DNA from: Pectinatus sp.
GTDB taxonomy: Bacteria; Bacillota; Negativicutes; Selenomonadales; Selenomonadaceae
Direction: 5' to 3'
NCBI GenBank assembly: GCA_020025135.1
Contig: JAHHSQ010000012.1
Location: 1-38,506, forward strand
DNA length: 38,506 nt
The notes under the pieces were generated by a model that saw only the letters and a program-made list of their open reading frames with translations, searched no databases and had not been told where the DNA came from. Of this stretch, positions 1-8,796 are shown one piece after another. Each line of letters opens with the position of its first letter. Position 1 is the stretch's first letter. The position numbers and the translations under genes are program-made.

Positions 1-44
1 AAAATACTGCTCTAGCGTGCCAAGCAAAGCAACTCCGTGCTATA

Positions 45-551
45 TCAATTTCCATGCATAGCCTTTTGCAAAGCCTGATTTTCTTCATCAGATAGATGAT
101 AGGGAGAAACACCATTTTTTACCGGCTTTAAATAGGTATTACTCGTACTGCGCGAAAAAATACTCGTCAAAATAACACCATTATCCTTGGCATCGAGTAG
201 TGCCAAGGCGTAGCTCAAATCGCTACCCACATCCTCAAAAGCAGCAAAACGCACCGCGCCAATTTTTTGAATAGTTTGCTCTAAAATACCGTGAATAGCC
301 TGATTATCCTGTCGGATAGCTTTATTTTCTGCCAAAACACGTGTAGTGGTATCGTAATTACTCTTTATCAAATCTTCAATACTCTTGCCATCTGTACCAG
401 CCAATACAGCATTATAACGTTTTTTTAATTTATGTATTTTAAAAAGAGAAATAATCACTAAGATATACAAAATCAACAACAAACCGACCATACCAGCCAA
501 GGTGTACAACAATGCCATGCTGTCGGATAAATGCGATAAACTATAAGGCAT
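45..551 (-). CDS. DUF4446 family membrane-anchored protein
   Basis: The protein has 168 residues. One membrane segment lies at about residues 15-38 (rich in L, I, V, Y). A charged stretch with coiled-coil character follows at about 40-95. The C-terminal block has the DUF4446 pattern: VRFAAFEDVGSDLSYALALL near 100-119, then VILTSIFSR and the PVKNG motif. DUF4446 has no established function. The family is often found near the replication origin in Firmicutes, which fits this position. The gene starts 15 bases after the end of the phosphofructokinase-like gene, with AAGG just before the ATG, so the two are probably co-transcribed. The family call is firm; the function is unknown. Confidence 0.85.
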   Translation of the reverse strand: MPYSLSHLSDSMALLYTLAGMVGLLLILYILVIISLFKIHKLKKRYNAVLAGTDGKSIEDLIKSNYDTTTRVLAENKAIRQDNQAIHGILEQTIQKIGAVRFAAFEDVGSDLSYALALLDAKDNGVILTSIFSRSTSNTYLKPVKNGVSPYHLSDEENQALQKAMHGN

Positions 552-566
552 CCTTCTTTTCCTTTC

Positions 567-1529
567 TCAAGCCAACATTTTAGCAATATCTAAGTATTCT
601 ATATCTAAAGCTTTTTTATTTTTTACAACATCATCTAGAGAAGTAGTGACAATATCACCCTTACGATAACCAAAAACAATGCCATGCAAGCCCGACAAAA
701 GCGCGAGAGCGGCTCTCTCGCCCAATTGACTAGCTCGCACGCGGTCTTGCACCGTGGCAGAACCACCCCTTGCAATCAAATCTAAAACAGAAACGCGCGT
801 ATCAATACCAGTTTCTCGCTCGATGGTTTTGCCAATCTCCATTGTATCACCATAACCATCAGCGACGACAATCAAGCTGTAACTCTTCCCTTCTTTATGG
901 CGTTCACTGATTGTTTCTATAATTTCTGCCATATCGGTATGTCTTTCTGGAACTAAGACCAATTCTGCACCGCTAGCAATTCCAGAAACAAGTGGCAACC
1001 AACCACATTTTTTGCCACTTACTTCAACGACAATAATACGCCGATGCGATAGTGCTGTATCACGCAATTTATTTAAGGCCTGTACGATGGTATTAGCAGC
1101 TGTATCACAGCCAATGGTATAATCTGTTCCCCAAATATCATTTTCTATCGTAGCCGGTATTCCCACAATAGGAAAATTATACTCTTCATGAAAGACCTTA
1201 GCACCCTGCATAGTTCCATCTCCGCCAATGACGACCAAGCCTGTGATGTTTTTCTTTTTTAGATTTTCCCAGGCAATTTTACGGCCTTCTGCTGTATAAA
1301 ATTCTTGTGAAAAACTAGTTCCCAAAAACGTGCCGCCACGCTGAATAATATCGCTTACGGAAGTTGTGCTTAAAGGGATAATATCATCGTGGATTAATCC
1401 ATAATAACCATCACGAATACCCCATACTTTGCGCCCCTCAAAAATAGCGGTTCTGTTAACCGCTCGAATAGCGGCATTCATGCCCGGACTATCTGTTCCA
1501 CTGGTTAAAACAGCAATATTTTGCATCAT
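567..1529 (-). CDS. Divergent 6-phosphofructokinase-like protein
   Basis: The protein has 320 residues, the normal length for a PfkA subunit. The fold motifs are present: LTSGTDSPGMNAAIRAV at the N-terminus, VVIGGDGTMQGA near 100, an SHRR/VVEVSGKKCG block, and a VSVLDLIARGGSATVQDR block. Several active-site positions differ from the canonical family. The GGDAPG nucleotide loop is GTDSPG. PGTIDND is PATIEND, so the aspartate that acts as catalytic base in bacterial PfkA is glutamate. MGR of the substrate-binding loop is SGK. The TEG segment is ADG, and LGHIQRGG is LDLIARGG. The glycine of GGDG that marks ATP-dependent enzymes is kept. It may be an atypical kinase, have a different substrate, or be a regulatory paralogue. 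The fold call is firm; the activity is uncertain. Confidence 0.85.
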   Translation of the reverse strand: MMQNIAVLTSGTDSPGMNAAIRAVNRTAIFEGRKVWGIRDGYYGLIHDDIIPLSTTSVSDIIQRGGTFLGTSFSQEFYTAEGRKIAWENLKKKNITGLVVIGGDGTMQGAKVFHEEYNFPIVGIPATIENDIWGTDYTIGCDTAANTIVQALNKLRDTALSHRRIIVVEVSGKKCGWLPLVSGIASGAELVLVPERHTDMAEIIETISERHKEGKSYSLIVVADGYGDTMEIGKTIERETGIDTRVSVLDLIARGGSATVQDRVRASQLGERAALALLSGLHGIVFGYRKGDIVTTSLDDVVKNKKALDIEYLDIAKMLA

Positions 1530-1568
1530 ACTATCTTCTCCCCTTCATTTTAGCACTTTATTCTCCCG

Positions 1569-1614
1569 CTTATCCACAATATCCACAGGTATACCTGTGG
1601 ATATTGTGGATAAG
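1569..1614. repeat. 46-bp perfect palindrome of DnaA-box-like 9-mers
   Basis: Two 23-base arms are exact reverse complements and meet between 1591 and 1592. The left arm holds TTATCCACA (1570-1578) directly followed by ATATCCACA (1579-1587). The right arm mirrors them as TGTGGATAT (1596-1604) and TGTGGATAA (1605-1613). TTATCCACA is the DnaA-box consensus. The site lies between the end of the secreted-protein gene and the start of the phosphofructokinase-like gene, both on the minus strand. No T-run follows either arm, so it does not look like an intrinsic terminator. A DnaA-binding or DnaA-titrating site, or an operator, is the likeliest role. Confidence 0.8.
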
Positions 1615-1707
1615 TCCAGCAATTTTCCACTCATTCGTATCACATGAATATGTTCAACAGCAAAAGGGTATAAAATCGCCCTTTTCCATAATCCTAATCC
1701 ACTTTTC

Positions 1708-2457
1708 TTAAATACTGATATTTAAACATCTATCCAAAAAATTGCTTACCTGCCTATCTAAACCATTAGCTTTAGCTAGACGAGCGCTATCCGGCAATAA
1801 ATCAGCGATAGCATTTATGCCAATAAAAATAGTATCTTCGACACTGCCAGGCACAATACTTTCCCAATTTCGCATAGAATACCTACCCTGATTAGCCGTG
1901 TTTTGTGGCTGACCATAGACATCTAATTCTGTCACAAATTGAATCTGATTAGTTGCAGGATTAATGTAATAATGGTCTAAAAGGTACGAGCTATCAGCAT
2001 TAACCATCATATAATCCCCCAACTGTGGTTTACTATCAACGCTACTCTTGGGCAATAAAATAATCCAAGCGCTGATTATCTTTTCCTTGTTGTTGCCTGG
2101 AGCATATATCCACTTGGTACTCAAACGGTCTAAATAATAGTAAAACTGATTATCTTCTGCAAACATGATATAGCGATGCGCATTTTTAACTTCCTGCACA
2201 TGCAACAATTCATACCACTTTTTCTTATCATAATAGCGTTGCATATTTCTGTTGATATAAATTGTTTCCTGTTGCAACAATTTTTCTTCTGGAGTTAATT
2301 TTTTCTTATGTGTCGCTGGCTTAGAATTCAAGCTATGTTCTGTTTTCTGCTCAGGTGCAGTACCTGCTAAGGGTGTAGACGCCCAAGCGCGTGGCTGGGC
2401 ATGCCCAGTAAAGAACATGAGCCCAACCAATAATAATGCTAGCCCTATCTTCTTCAT
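1708..2457 (-). CDS. Secreted protein of unknown function
   Basis: The protein has 249 residues. An N-terminal signal peptide is clear: MKKIG, a hydrophobic stretch to about residue 18, and a likely AWA signal-peptidase site near residue 27. A Lys/Thr-rich linker at about 30-60 leads to a mature domain rich in Tyr, Asp and Asn, with aromatic runs such as FYYYLDR and MRNWESIVPGS. I recognise no catalytic motif or named family. It follows rsmG by 13 bases and so ends the mnmG-rsmG transcript. The mature protein should act outside the cytoplasmic membrane. It may be a lineage-specific protein; its function cannot be stated. Confidence 0.75.
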   Translation of the reverse strand: MKKIGLALLLVGLMFFTGHAQPRAWASTPLAGTAPEQKTEHSLNSKPATHKKKLTPEEKLLQQETIYINRNMQRYYDKKKWYELLHVQEVKNAHRYIMFAEDNQFYYYLDRLSTKWIYAPGNNKEKIISAWIILLPKSSVDSKPQLGDYMMVNADSSYLLDHYYINPATNQIQFVTELDVYGQPQNTANQGRYSMRNWESIVPGSVEDTIFIGINAIADLLPDSARLAKANGLDRQVSNFLDRCLNISI

Positions 2458-2470
2458 CTCGTCACCTCGC

Positions 2471-3190
2471 TTACAAGGGTTGTCTTTCCGGTGTACCAGC
2501 CTTTCGCGGATATTTAGCTGCTGTATGTTTTACTTTTCGCACATATAAAACAGCCCGCTTATCCTCCAATCCTGGCAAGACAACTGGTTTTATTTTTTCT
2601 ATCTTGCCACCCAAAATTTTTAACGCCCTATCAGATTGAGCAATTTCTTCTTCATAATGACGTCCTTTTAAGCTAATAAAATAACCACTATTCTTTATAA
2701 ATGGTAAAGCATATTCCAACAATACTGGCAGTTTTGCTACCGCTCTTGAACAGACGATATCATACTGTTCGCGAAATTCTTCTCGCTGGGCCAGTTCTTC
2801 AGCACGTCCATGCAAAATACATACATTTGCCAAATCCAAAGCTTCTACCACAGCAATCAAAAAACGTACTCTTTTCTGCAAGGCATCGAGTAAAGTCAAC
2901 TCAATTTCCGGGTGCATTATTTTTAACGGCAAACCAGGGAAACCAGCACCAGTCCCAATATCTAAGACTGCTATATCCTGATGAAATAACCCATCATCCC
3001 AAGCCGACAAAGAATCGATGATATGCTTTACTGCTACCTCTTGTGGTTCTGTTATGGCTGTCAAATTCATCTTTTTATTCCATTCGATGAGTAGCTGATA
3101 ATAAAGGTCTAACTTGCGGAGCTGGTCTTCCGTAATGGGTAAATCGCTGGCTTTTGCTGCCTCTTGCATACACTGATAAAAATCACTCAC
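2471..3190 (-). CDS. rsmG: 16S rRNA (guanine-N7) methyltransferase RsmG
   Basis: RsmG (GidB) methylates N7 of a guanine in the 530 loop of 16S rRNA using S-adenosylmethionine. The protein has 239 residues, the usual size. NLTAITEP lies near 40-50. The SAM-binding loop VLDIGTGAGFPGLPLKI is near 74-90, and SRAVAKLPVLLEYALP is near 148-163; all are family signatures. The start overlaps the end of mnmG by 8 bases, so the two are translationally coupled. mnmG-rsmG is a conserved pair close to bacterial origins. Nothing is unusual. Confidence 0.97.
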   Translation of the reverse strand: MSDFYQCMQEAAKASDLPITEDQLRKLDLYYQLLIEWNKKMNLTAITEPQEVAVKHIIDSLSAWDDGLFHQDIAVLDIGTGAGFPGLPLKIMHPEIELTLLDALQKRVRFLIAVVEALDLANVCILHGRAEELAQREEFREQYDIVCSRAVAKLPVLLEYALPFIKNSGYFISLKGRHYEEEIAQSDRALKILGGKIEKIKPVVLPGLEDKRAVLYVRKVKHTAAKYPRKAGTPERQPL

Positions 3191-5063
3191 TATCTTTTTC
3201 CCGCCTTTTTTGCTCTAAATACACTAATAATACTGAGATATCTGCCGGTGAAACACCAGAAATACGTGCGGCTTGACCGACCGAGATAGGCCTAATTTTG
3301 CTCAACTTTTCCCTCGCTTCATCTCGCAAACTGGTTATTAAATTATAATCAAGCGTATCCGGCAAAAGCTTCTTTTCCATTTTTTCCATGCGCGCCACTT
3401 GTTCTTCCTGCTTTTTGATATATCCAGAATACAAGGCATCTATTTCCACTTGTTTAATTATTTCTGGCGAAAAACGCGGTAAAGAAAACAGTTCTGCCAA
3501 AAGGGAATAATGCACCCCCTTGCGCTTGAGCAAATCATATAAAGTCATGGCATTGTGAATATGCTCAATACCGTGTGCAGCCAGCAAATTATTGTTTTCT
3601 TGACTAGGATTTATCTTCTGAGCATGTAAAAGGCGCAAAGCCGTATCTATTCCTTCTTTTTTAGCCTGAAAAACGCGATACCTTTCTTCGCTCACCAATC
3701 CAAGCTGCCAACCTTTTTCCGTCAAACGCATGTCGGCATTATCTTGACGCAAAATCAAGCGATATTCCGCGCGCGAGGTCATCATGCGGTAAGGTTCAGT
3801 AGTGCCTTTAGTGACCAAATCATCAATCAAAACGCCAATATATGCTTCCGAACGTTTCAAAATAAACGGCTCTCGCCCCAATACCTTTTGGGCCGCATTA
3901 ATGCCCGCCATGATACCTTGTGCTGCCGCTTCTTCGTAACCAGAAGTACCGTTTGCCTGTCCAGCAGAGAAAAAGCCACTTATTTTTTTATGTTCTAGGC
4001 TCGGTTTTAACTGCAAGGGGTCTAAGCAATCATATTCAATTGCGTAGCCTGGGCGCATGATTTTAACATTTTCCATGCCTTTAATTGTCTTCAAAAAAGC
4101 AAACTGCACATCAATTGGCATACTTGTCGACATACCCTGCACATACATTTCATTGGTATTTAATCCCTCTGGTTCAATAAATAACTGATGTTGCCCCTTA
4201 TCCGGAAAACGCAAAATTTTCGTTTCTATGGAAGGACAATAGCGCGGTCCAATGCCCTCTATAATCCCATTAGCCATTGGTGCTCTATCAATATTTTTCA
4301 AAATAATTTCATGCGTCTTCGCATTTGTATACGTGAGATAACAAGGTACTTGCTCACGTGTCTTTTCTACCGTCAAAAAAGAAAAACTGTCCGCTTCCAA
4401 ATCACCTGGTTGCTTTATCATTTTAGAAAAATCTAAAGAACGCTTGTCAACGCGCGCCGGTGTTCCCGTTTTAAAACGCATTAACTGGATACCTAAATTT
4501 TTTAAACAACTAGATAATTTAGTTGCTGCTCTTTGGCCAGCTGGACCACCAGCATAGGTATTTTCGCCGATAATGATGCGTCCGCGCAAATACGTTCCAG
4601 TAGCTAACACAATGGCTTTACAGCGATAAACCTCTCCAGTTTCCACTACTACGCCACTGACTTGTCCATCTTCCACTAAAATCTCGTCGATTAAAATTTG
4701 CTTAACATCCAAATTTTCTTGTTCTTCACAAGTTTTTTTCATCATTGCCTGATAAAATTTCTTATCTGCCTGAGCGCGTAATGCTTGTACAGCTGGTCCC
4801 TTACTGGTATTTAACATACGAAATTGAATACAGGTTTTGTCGGCATTAATGCCCATCTGACCACCCAAAGCATCTACTTCTCGTACTAAATGACCCTTAG
4901 CTGGACCACCAACTGAAGGATTACATGGCATCATGGCGATATTATCCATGTTTAATGTAGCCAACAATGTCTTGCACCCCATACGGGCTGCTGCTAAAGC
5001 TGCTTCTACTCCGGCATGGCCAGCGCCGACAATAATTATGTCGTAATCATCTACTATGAACAA
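3183..5063 (-). CDS. mnmG: tRNA uridine-5-carboxymethylaminomethyl modification enzyme MnmG
   Basis: MnmG (GidA) is the FAD- and NADH-binding partner of MnmE in making cmnm5U34 in tRNA. The protein has 626 residues, the full family length. The dinucleotide-binding loop IIVGAGHAGVEAALAAARMG is at the N-terminus, followed by MPCNPSVGGPAKGHLVREVD. The GTPARVD block is near residue 200. The NGTSGYEEAAAQG motif is near 370, and SRAEYRL, the tRNA-binding helical domain and the C-terminal GVSPADI segment follow. The start used is TTG at 5061-5063, with a GAGGTGA ribosome site upstream; no in-frame ATG lies nearby. The mnmE gene is just upstream. Confidence 0.97.
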   Translation of the reverse strand: MFIVDDYDIIIVGAGHAGVEAALAAARMGCKTLLATLNMDNIAMMPCNPSVGGPAKGHLVREVDALGGQMGINADKTCIQFRMLNTSKGPAVQALRAQADKKFYQAMMKKTCEEQENLDVKQILIDEILVEDGQVSGVVVETGEVYRCKAIVLATGTYLRGRIIIGENTYAGGPAGQRAATKLSSCLKNLGIQLMRFKTGTPARVDKRSLDFSKMIKQPGDLEADSFSFLTVEKTREQVPCYLTYTNAKTHEIILKNIDRAPMANGIIEGIGPRYCPSIETKILRFPDKGQHQLFIEPEGLNTNEMYVQGMSTSMPIDVQFAFLKTIKGMENVKIMRPGYAIEYDCLDPLQLKPSLEHKKISGFFSAGQANGTSGYEEAAAQGIMAGINAAQKVLGREPFILKRSEAYIGVLIDDLVTKGTTEPYRMMTSRAEYRLILRQDNADMRLTEKGWQLGLVSEERYRVFQAKKEGIDTALRLLHAQKINPSQENNNLLAAHGIEHIHNAMTLYDLLKRKGVHYSLLAELFSLPRFSPEIIKQVEIDALYSGYIKKQEEQVARMEKMEKKLLPDTLDYNLITSLRDEAREKLSKIRPISVGQAARISGVSPADISVLLVYLEQKRREKDSE

Positions 5064-5124
5064 TTTTTTTAACTGTCACCTCGAGCTATTGTTTCTCGAC
5101 TGACAATTTACTCCCTTCTCTTCA

Positions 5125-6516
5125 TCATTTCCCAATACAGAAACGACTAAATATTTCATCTATAACTTCTTCGTTTACAGAATCGCCCAAAATATCTCCT
5201 AAAGTTTCCCATGCCGAGCGCAAGTCAATGACCACCAAATCTTCTGGGACTTCATCATCAAGGGCTCGCAAGGCATCGTCCAAATGTTGTTTGGCTTTCT
5301 TTAAAGCCTCTACCTGTCGAACATTATTGACAAAAATGGCCTCTTCTCGCTGGGCATTACCGCTATATACATCTTCCTTGATAGCCTCAATAACATTCTC
5401 TAAACCACTTCCACGACGTGTCGAAATTAGAAAAACACGTTTTCTATTAATTCCTTCTGGTAAAACATCTATATCCCACTGCGCTGGTAAATCACTTTTA
5501 TTCACCAATACATAACAATCTTTCTCTTTCAACATGGCAAAAATGCGTTCGTCATTTTCATCCAGAGGACGGGAACTATCTAGTACCACTAAGATAATAT
5601 CCGCCTGTTCCAAATAAGTGTGTGCTTTTTCTACGCCAATTTTTTCTACCTTATCTTCTGTTTCTCTGATGCCAGCGGTATCGATAAAGCGAAATGGAAT
5701 GCCTTCAATATTAGCATATTCTTCCAAACTATCTCTCGTCGTACCTGGGATATCAGTAACGATAGCCCGTTCTTCCTGTAAAAAGAAATTGAGCAAACTG
5801 GACTTGCCAACATTTGGTTTTCCAATAATTGCTGTCATCAAACCATCCTTGAGAATGCGACCAGTATGAGCCGTACGCAACATCTCATCGATATCCGCCT
5901 GCAAATCGTACAAAGTTTCACTCACTGCCAAATTATCTACTGGGTCAACTTCCTCCTCTGGAAAATCAATCGTCGCCTCATAGTGGGCAATCATTTCTAA
6001 GAGCGGTTCACGAATCGAATTTATCTGCTGCGAGAATTTTCCCATTAAATGCCCCGATGCCATGCGCAGAGAACTTTCCGATTTAGCTTCGATAATGTCC
6101 ATAACGGCTTGCGCTTGTGCTAAATCCAAACGCCCATTCAAAAAGGCACGTTTGGTAAATTCTCCCGCCTCTGCCAAACGCGCTCCCTGTGCTAAAACCA
6201 ATGCTAAAATCCGCCTTAGTGGCATCATACCACCATGACACTGAATCTCCACGACATCTTCTCGCGTATAGGAGCGTGGCGCTCGCATAACCAAACAAAT
6301 CACTTCATCGATAATTTCTGCCTTATCTTTATCCACAATATGTCCATAGATGACTCGATGCGAGGGAAAATCACCTAGTGGCGTATGCTTAGGAGATACA
6401 AAAATTTTCTCCACAATTTCTATCGCCTTTTCCCCGCTCAGACGAATCACCCCTATACTGCCCGCACCAAAAGGTGTCGCAATGGCAGCAATGGTATCCT
6501 CTTTATTTAACTTCAC
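5125..6516 (-). CDS. mnmE: tRNA modification GTPase MnmE
   Basis: MnmE is the tetrahydrofolate- and GTP-binding partner of MnmG in wobble-uridine modification. The N-terminal folate domain begins DTIAAIATPFGAGSIGVIRL. The G domain carries GKPNVGKSSLLN, DIPGTTRD, DTAGIRETED and NKSD. The protein ends with CIGK, the conserved C-terminal cysteine motif. I chose the GTG at 6516, which gives 463 residues, matches the family length and places KLNKEDTIAAIATP at the start. A GTG at 6558 would add 14 residues (GGHFRGKRSANKEV) that look unlike the family; neither start has a strong ribosome site. mnmG follows after about 60 bases. Confidence 0.95.
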   Translation of the reverse strand: MKLNKEDTIAAIATPFGAGSIGVIRLSGEKAIEIVEKIFVSPKHTPLGDFPSHRVIYGHIVDKDKAEIIDEVICLVMRAPRSYTREDVVEIQCHGGMMPLRRILALVLAQGARLAEAGEFTKRAFLNGRLDLAQAQAVMDIIEAKSESSLRMASGHLMGKFSQQINSIREPLLEMIAHYEATIDFPEEEVDPVDNLAVSETLYDLQADIDEMLRTAHTGRILKDGLMTAIIGKPNVGKSSLLNFFLQEERAIVTDIPGTTRDSLEEYANIEGIPFRFIDTAGIRETEDKVEKIGVEKAHTYLEQADIILVVLDSSRPLDENDERIFAMLKEKDCYVLVNKSDLPAQWDIDVLPEGINRKRVFLISTRRGSGLENVIEAIKEDVYSGNAQREEAIFVNNVRQVEALKKAKQHLDDALRALDDEVPEDLVVIDLRSAWETLGDILGDSVNEEVIDEIFSRFCIGK

Positions 6517-6642
6517 TTCTTTGTTGGCAGACCTTTTCCCACGAAAATGCCCACCCACCTGCCTTTCTTTTCAGACTTGCTTTTGATTTTATAATATCAT
6601 ACCGCACCCTGCAACCAAAACTCTTTAACGCTAAATAATCGA

Positions 6643-6671
6643 AAAAGCTGCCCAAATTTGGACAGCTTTTA
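6643..6671 (-). terminator. Intrinsic terminator after jag
   Basis: Read on the minus strand, AAAAGCTGTCC pairs with GGGCAGCTTTT around a short A/T loop and runs into a T-stretch. It lies just after the jag stop and before mnmE, so it separates the rpmH-jag and mnmE-rsmG transcripts. Confidence 0.8.
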
Positions 6672-6681
6672 CCAACGGTCA

Positions 6682-7317
6682 CTATTCTTTACGCTGATAT
6701 TCAATCACTAACGTGCGATGAGGTTCTTCTCCGACACTATAAGTAGTAATGTGCGGATAATCCTGTAGAGCCATATGAATAATCTTTCGTTCATGTCTAT
6801 TCATTGGTTCCAATACCATTTTTTCTCTGGTAAATGTGACCTTTTCTGCTAGACGTCGAGCTAACTGTACCAAGGTTTCTTCTCGTCTATCCCGATACCC
6901 TTCTACGTCTAAAACAATGTGTTTTCTATTTTCCTGTAAACCTTTATTCGCGATTAGGTTGCTCAAATACTGAAGAGCATCCAATGTCCGACCATGTTTG
7001 CCGATGACAATACCCATATCCTTGCCACTAAGCTGAAAAATTTCGCTTTCATCATTGCTAGAATGAGCAATTTTTAAATCCTCTATTTCGAGAATTCCTA
7101 AAACCTTTGTCAAAAAATTAGCTGCTTTTTCACCTGGAGGCAATTCTTTCTCAGTAGCTCGCACACGCGCTTCTTTATTTCTCAATCCCAAAAAACTTTT
7201 TGTTGGTTGCTCGATAACTTCAAAGATAACTTCATCGGCTTCCAGCTGTAACTCGCGTAAAGCATTTTCCTTCGCCTCAGCAACATCTTTACCGCTTACC
7301 TCAATTACTCTTCCCAT
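6682..7317 (-). CDS. jag: RNA-binding protein Jag (KhpB/EloR-like)
   Basis: The protein has 211 residues and three recognisable parts. A Jag-N domain covers about 1-50 (MGRVIEVSGKDVAEAKENAL). A KH domain at about 75-150 carries the GKHGRTLDALQYL loop. An R3H domain at the C-terminus has the arginine and histidine of PMNRHERKIIHMAL. Jag/KhpB is an RNA-binding protein linked to cell elongation and division in Firmicutes, usually encoded just after yidC as here (gap 18 bases). The ATG is preceded by GAAAGGA. The family assignment is firm; its RNA targets here are unknown. Confidence 0.95.
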   Translation of the reverse strand: MGRVIEVSGKDVAEAKENALRELQLEADEVIFEVIEQPTKSFLGLRNKEARVRATEKELPPGEKAANFLTKVLGILEIEDLKIAHSSNDESEIFQLSGKDMGIVIGKHGRTLDALQYLSNLIANKGLQENRKHIVLDVEGYRDRREETLVQLARRLAEKVTFTREKMVLEPMNRHERKIIHMALQDYPHITTYSVGEEPHRTLVIEYQRKE

Positions 7318-7335
7318 ATTACAAGCATCCTTTCT

Positions 7336-8013
7336 CTATTTCAGTTTTTTATCAGGTACATCCTTGGGATTTCTGTACATCCACCACTGCTGCAGAGCCT
7401 GCATCAAATTCATAACTACCCAATACAATACCAAACCAGCAGCAAATTTCAAACTAATCCAACCGATAAATATAGGCATAAAAATCATCATTGCCTTCAT
7501 CTGCGACCCTTGACCGGAATCCTTACTTGTTTGCCACTGGGTTAAAAAAGTGGTCAAAGCAGATAGAACTGGCAAAATATAATAGGGGTCTGGATGGGCT
7601 AAATTGGGAATCCAAAGGAACGACGGGTCATGCGTAAAATGCACGCTCTGCAAGGCATAAAACATCCCCATTAATATCGGCATCTGCGCCAATAGAGGCA
7701 AACATCCAGAAAGTGGATTGACACCCGCTTCCTGATACAACAGCCCCATCTGTCTTTGCAATTCCTTTGGGTCAGATTTGTATTTCTTTTGCAATTCCTT
7801 CATTTTAGGCTGTAATTCTTGAATTGCCTTCATGGATTTCACTTGTCTCAAAGTCAAAGGATACAAGATAATTTTAATTACCACAGTCATTAAAATTATC
7901 GCTAAACCATAATTGGGAATGCCACACATTTCCGTAATATGGTAGAAAAACCCCACCACCACGTCGAGAATCTGCACTAGGGGGTGAAATAGTGTCGAAA
8001 AAAACTCTGTCAA
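7336..8013 (-). CDS. yidC: Membrane protein insertase YidC
   Basis: YidC/Oxa1 inserts membrane proteins alone or together with SecYEG. The protein has 225 residues, the short Firmicutes type without the large periplasmic domain of enteric YidC. Hydrophobic segments lie at about 10-25, 35-55, 95-115, 140-158 and 170-205. The conserved arginine of the hydrophilic groove is in LYPLTLRQVKSMKAIQELQP near residue 55. PLLAQMPILMGMFYAL and the WVVMNLMQALQQ helix are family hallmarks. No lipobox is visible. It lies between yidD and jag, the usual order. Confidence 0.95.
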   Translation of the reverse strand: MTEFFSTLFHPLVQILDVVVGFFYHITEMCGIPNYGLAIILMTVVIKIILYPLTLRQVKSMKAIQELQPKMKELQKKYKSDPKELQRQMGLLYQEAGVNPLSGCLPLLAQMPILMGMFYALQSVHFTHDPSFLWIPNLAHPDPYYILPVLSALTTFLTQWQTSKDSGQGSQMKAMMIFMPIFIGWISLKFAAGLVLYWVVMNLMQALQQWWMYRNPKDVPDKKLK

Positions 8014-8036
8014 CTTCTCACATCCTATACTGTGTA

Positions 8037-8246
8037 TTATTTAACTGGGTCATAGCCACCTTTATGCCAGGGATGACAACGCAAAATACGCTTTATAGCC
8101 ATATAGACCCCCTGCCACGCGCCATATTTTTCGATAGCCTCTCGGGCATATTCTGAACAGGTCGGAAAATAGCGACAACTAGGGGGAAAAAACGGCGAAA
8201 TGCAAAGCTGATAAAATCTTATAAGCATCAAAAATACCCGCGCCAT
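8037..8246 (-). CDS. yidD: Membrane protein insertion efficiency factor YidD
   Basis: The protein has 69 residues, the normal YidD size. It shows the family block YQLCISPFFPPSCRYFPTCS, followed by EYAREAIEKYGAWQG and a C-terminal RCHPWHKGGYDPV, including the conserved cysteines. YidD helps membrane protein insertion and is encoded between rnpA and yidC in most bacteria, exactly as here. Its gene starts 4 bases after the rnpA stop, so coupling to rnpA translation is likely. Confidence 0.95.
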   Translation of the reverse strand: MARVFLMLIRFYQLCISPFFPPSCRYFPTCSEYAREAIEKYGAWQGVYMAIKRILRCHPWHKGGYDPVK

Positions 8247-8250
8247 AAAT

Positions 8251-8610
8251 TCACCTGCTTGCCATTTTCCAAATATTTCCTTTTTTACAAAGATAGCGGA
8301 AGGACTTATGCAACATTTCTAAGTCAGCCGTCACAGCCGCCTTTCTGCCTACTAGAAAAATACAGCAATCCTCGCGAACTCGATGCTTTTTATGCCGGTA
8401 TACTTCGCGAAGCATGCGCTTGACATGATTACGCACCACCGCATTTCCTAGCTTTTTTCCCGCAGCAAAACCTACTTTAGCACGGCTTTGGGCCTGCGGT
8501 AAAATATGTAAAACCATATATCTATCCGCCACGGAATATCCTTTCTCATAGATATCCTGAAAGACCTTCTCATCGCGCATGATAATGGCTCGCGGTAATT
8601 TTTTATCCAT
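8251..8610 (-). CDS. rnpA: Ribonuclease P protein component RnpA
   Basis: RnpA is the protein subunit of RNase P, which cuts the 5' leader from precursor tRNA. The protein has 119 residues. The basic RNR signature is present as KKLGNAVVRNHVKRMLREVY near 52-71. YEKGYSVADRYMVLHILP forms the first strands. No clear ribosome site precedes the ATG; instead the start overlaps the stop of a small possible ORF (TAATG), so coupling may drive its translation. Unlike the usual tight rpmH-rnpA pair, about 290 bases separate it from rpmH. Confidence 0.95.
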   Translation of the reverse strand: MDKKLPRAIIMRDEKVFQDIYEKGYSVADRYMVLHILPQAQSRAKVGFAAGKKLGNAVVRNHVKRMLREVYRHKKHRVREDCCIFLVGRKAAVTADLEMLHKSFRYLCKKGNIWKMASR

Positions 8611-8723
8611 TATAATCTGCGAGCAGACTTTAGTAATTTTACCAACGTCCGTTCTGCTATCTGACCAATTTTTTTAGATAGAGCATCTAGATAAACTAAC
8701 TGGTACAAACAGCTTCTCCTCAC
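8610..8723 (-). CDS. Possible 37-residue leader ORF upstream of rnpA
   Basis: A GTG-started frame of 37 codons on the minus strand ends in TAA overlapping the rnpA ATG (TAATG). The predicted peptide is basic and partly amphipathic, with KKIGQIAERTLVKLLKSARR in its second half. No good ribosome site precedes the GTG, and I know no family. The main argument is that rnpA itself lacks a visible ribosome site and the junction is of the coupling type. It may be chance. Confidence 0.25.
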   Translation of the reverse strand: MRRSCLYQLVYLDALSKKIGQIAERTLVKLLKSARRL

Positions 8724-8796
8724 TTTTTATTTATACTGACTACAGCTTACTGGCCTGAGCCAAGTGCTATGTGTTCTTAATTTCCTAATTACAAGG

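Noticed and set aside
1569..1614. The 46-bp palindrome as an intrinsic terminator
   Set aside because: No T-run follows on either strand, and the arms are made of DnaA-box 9-mers.
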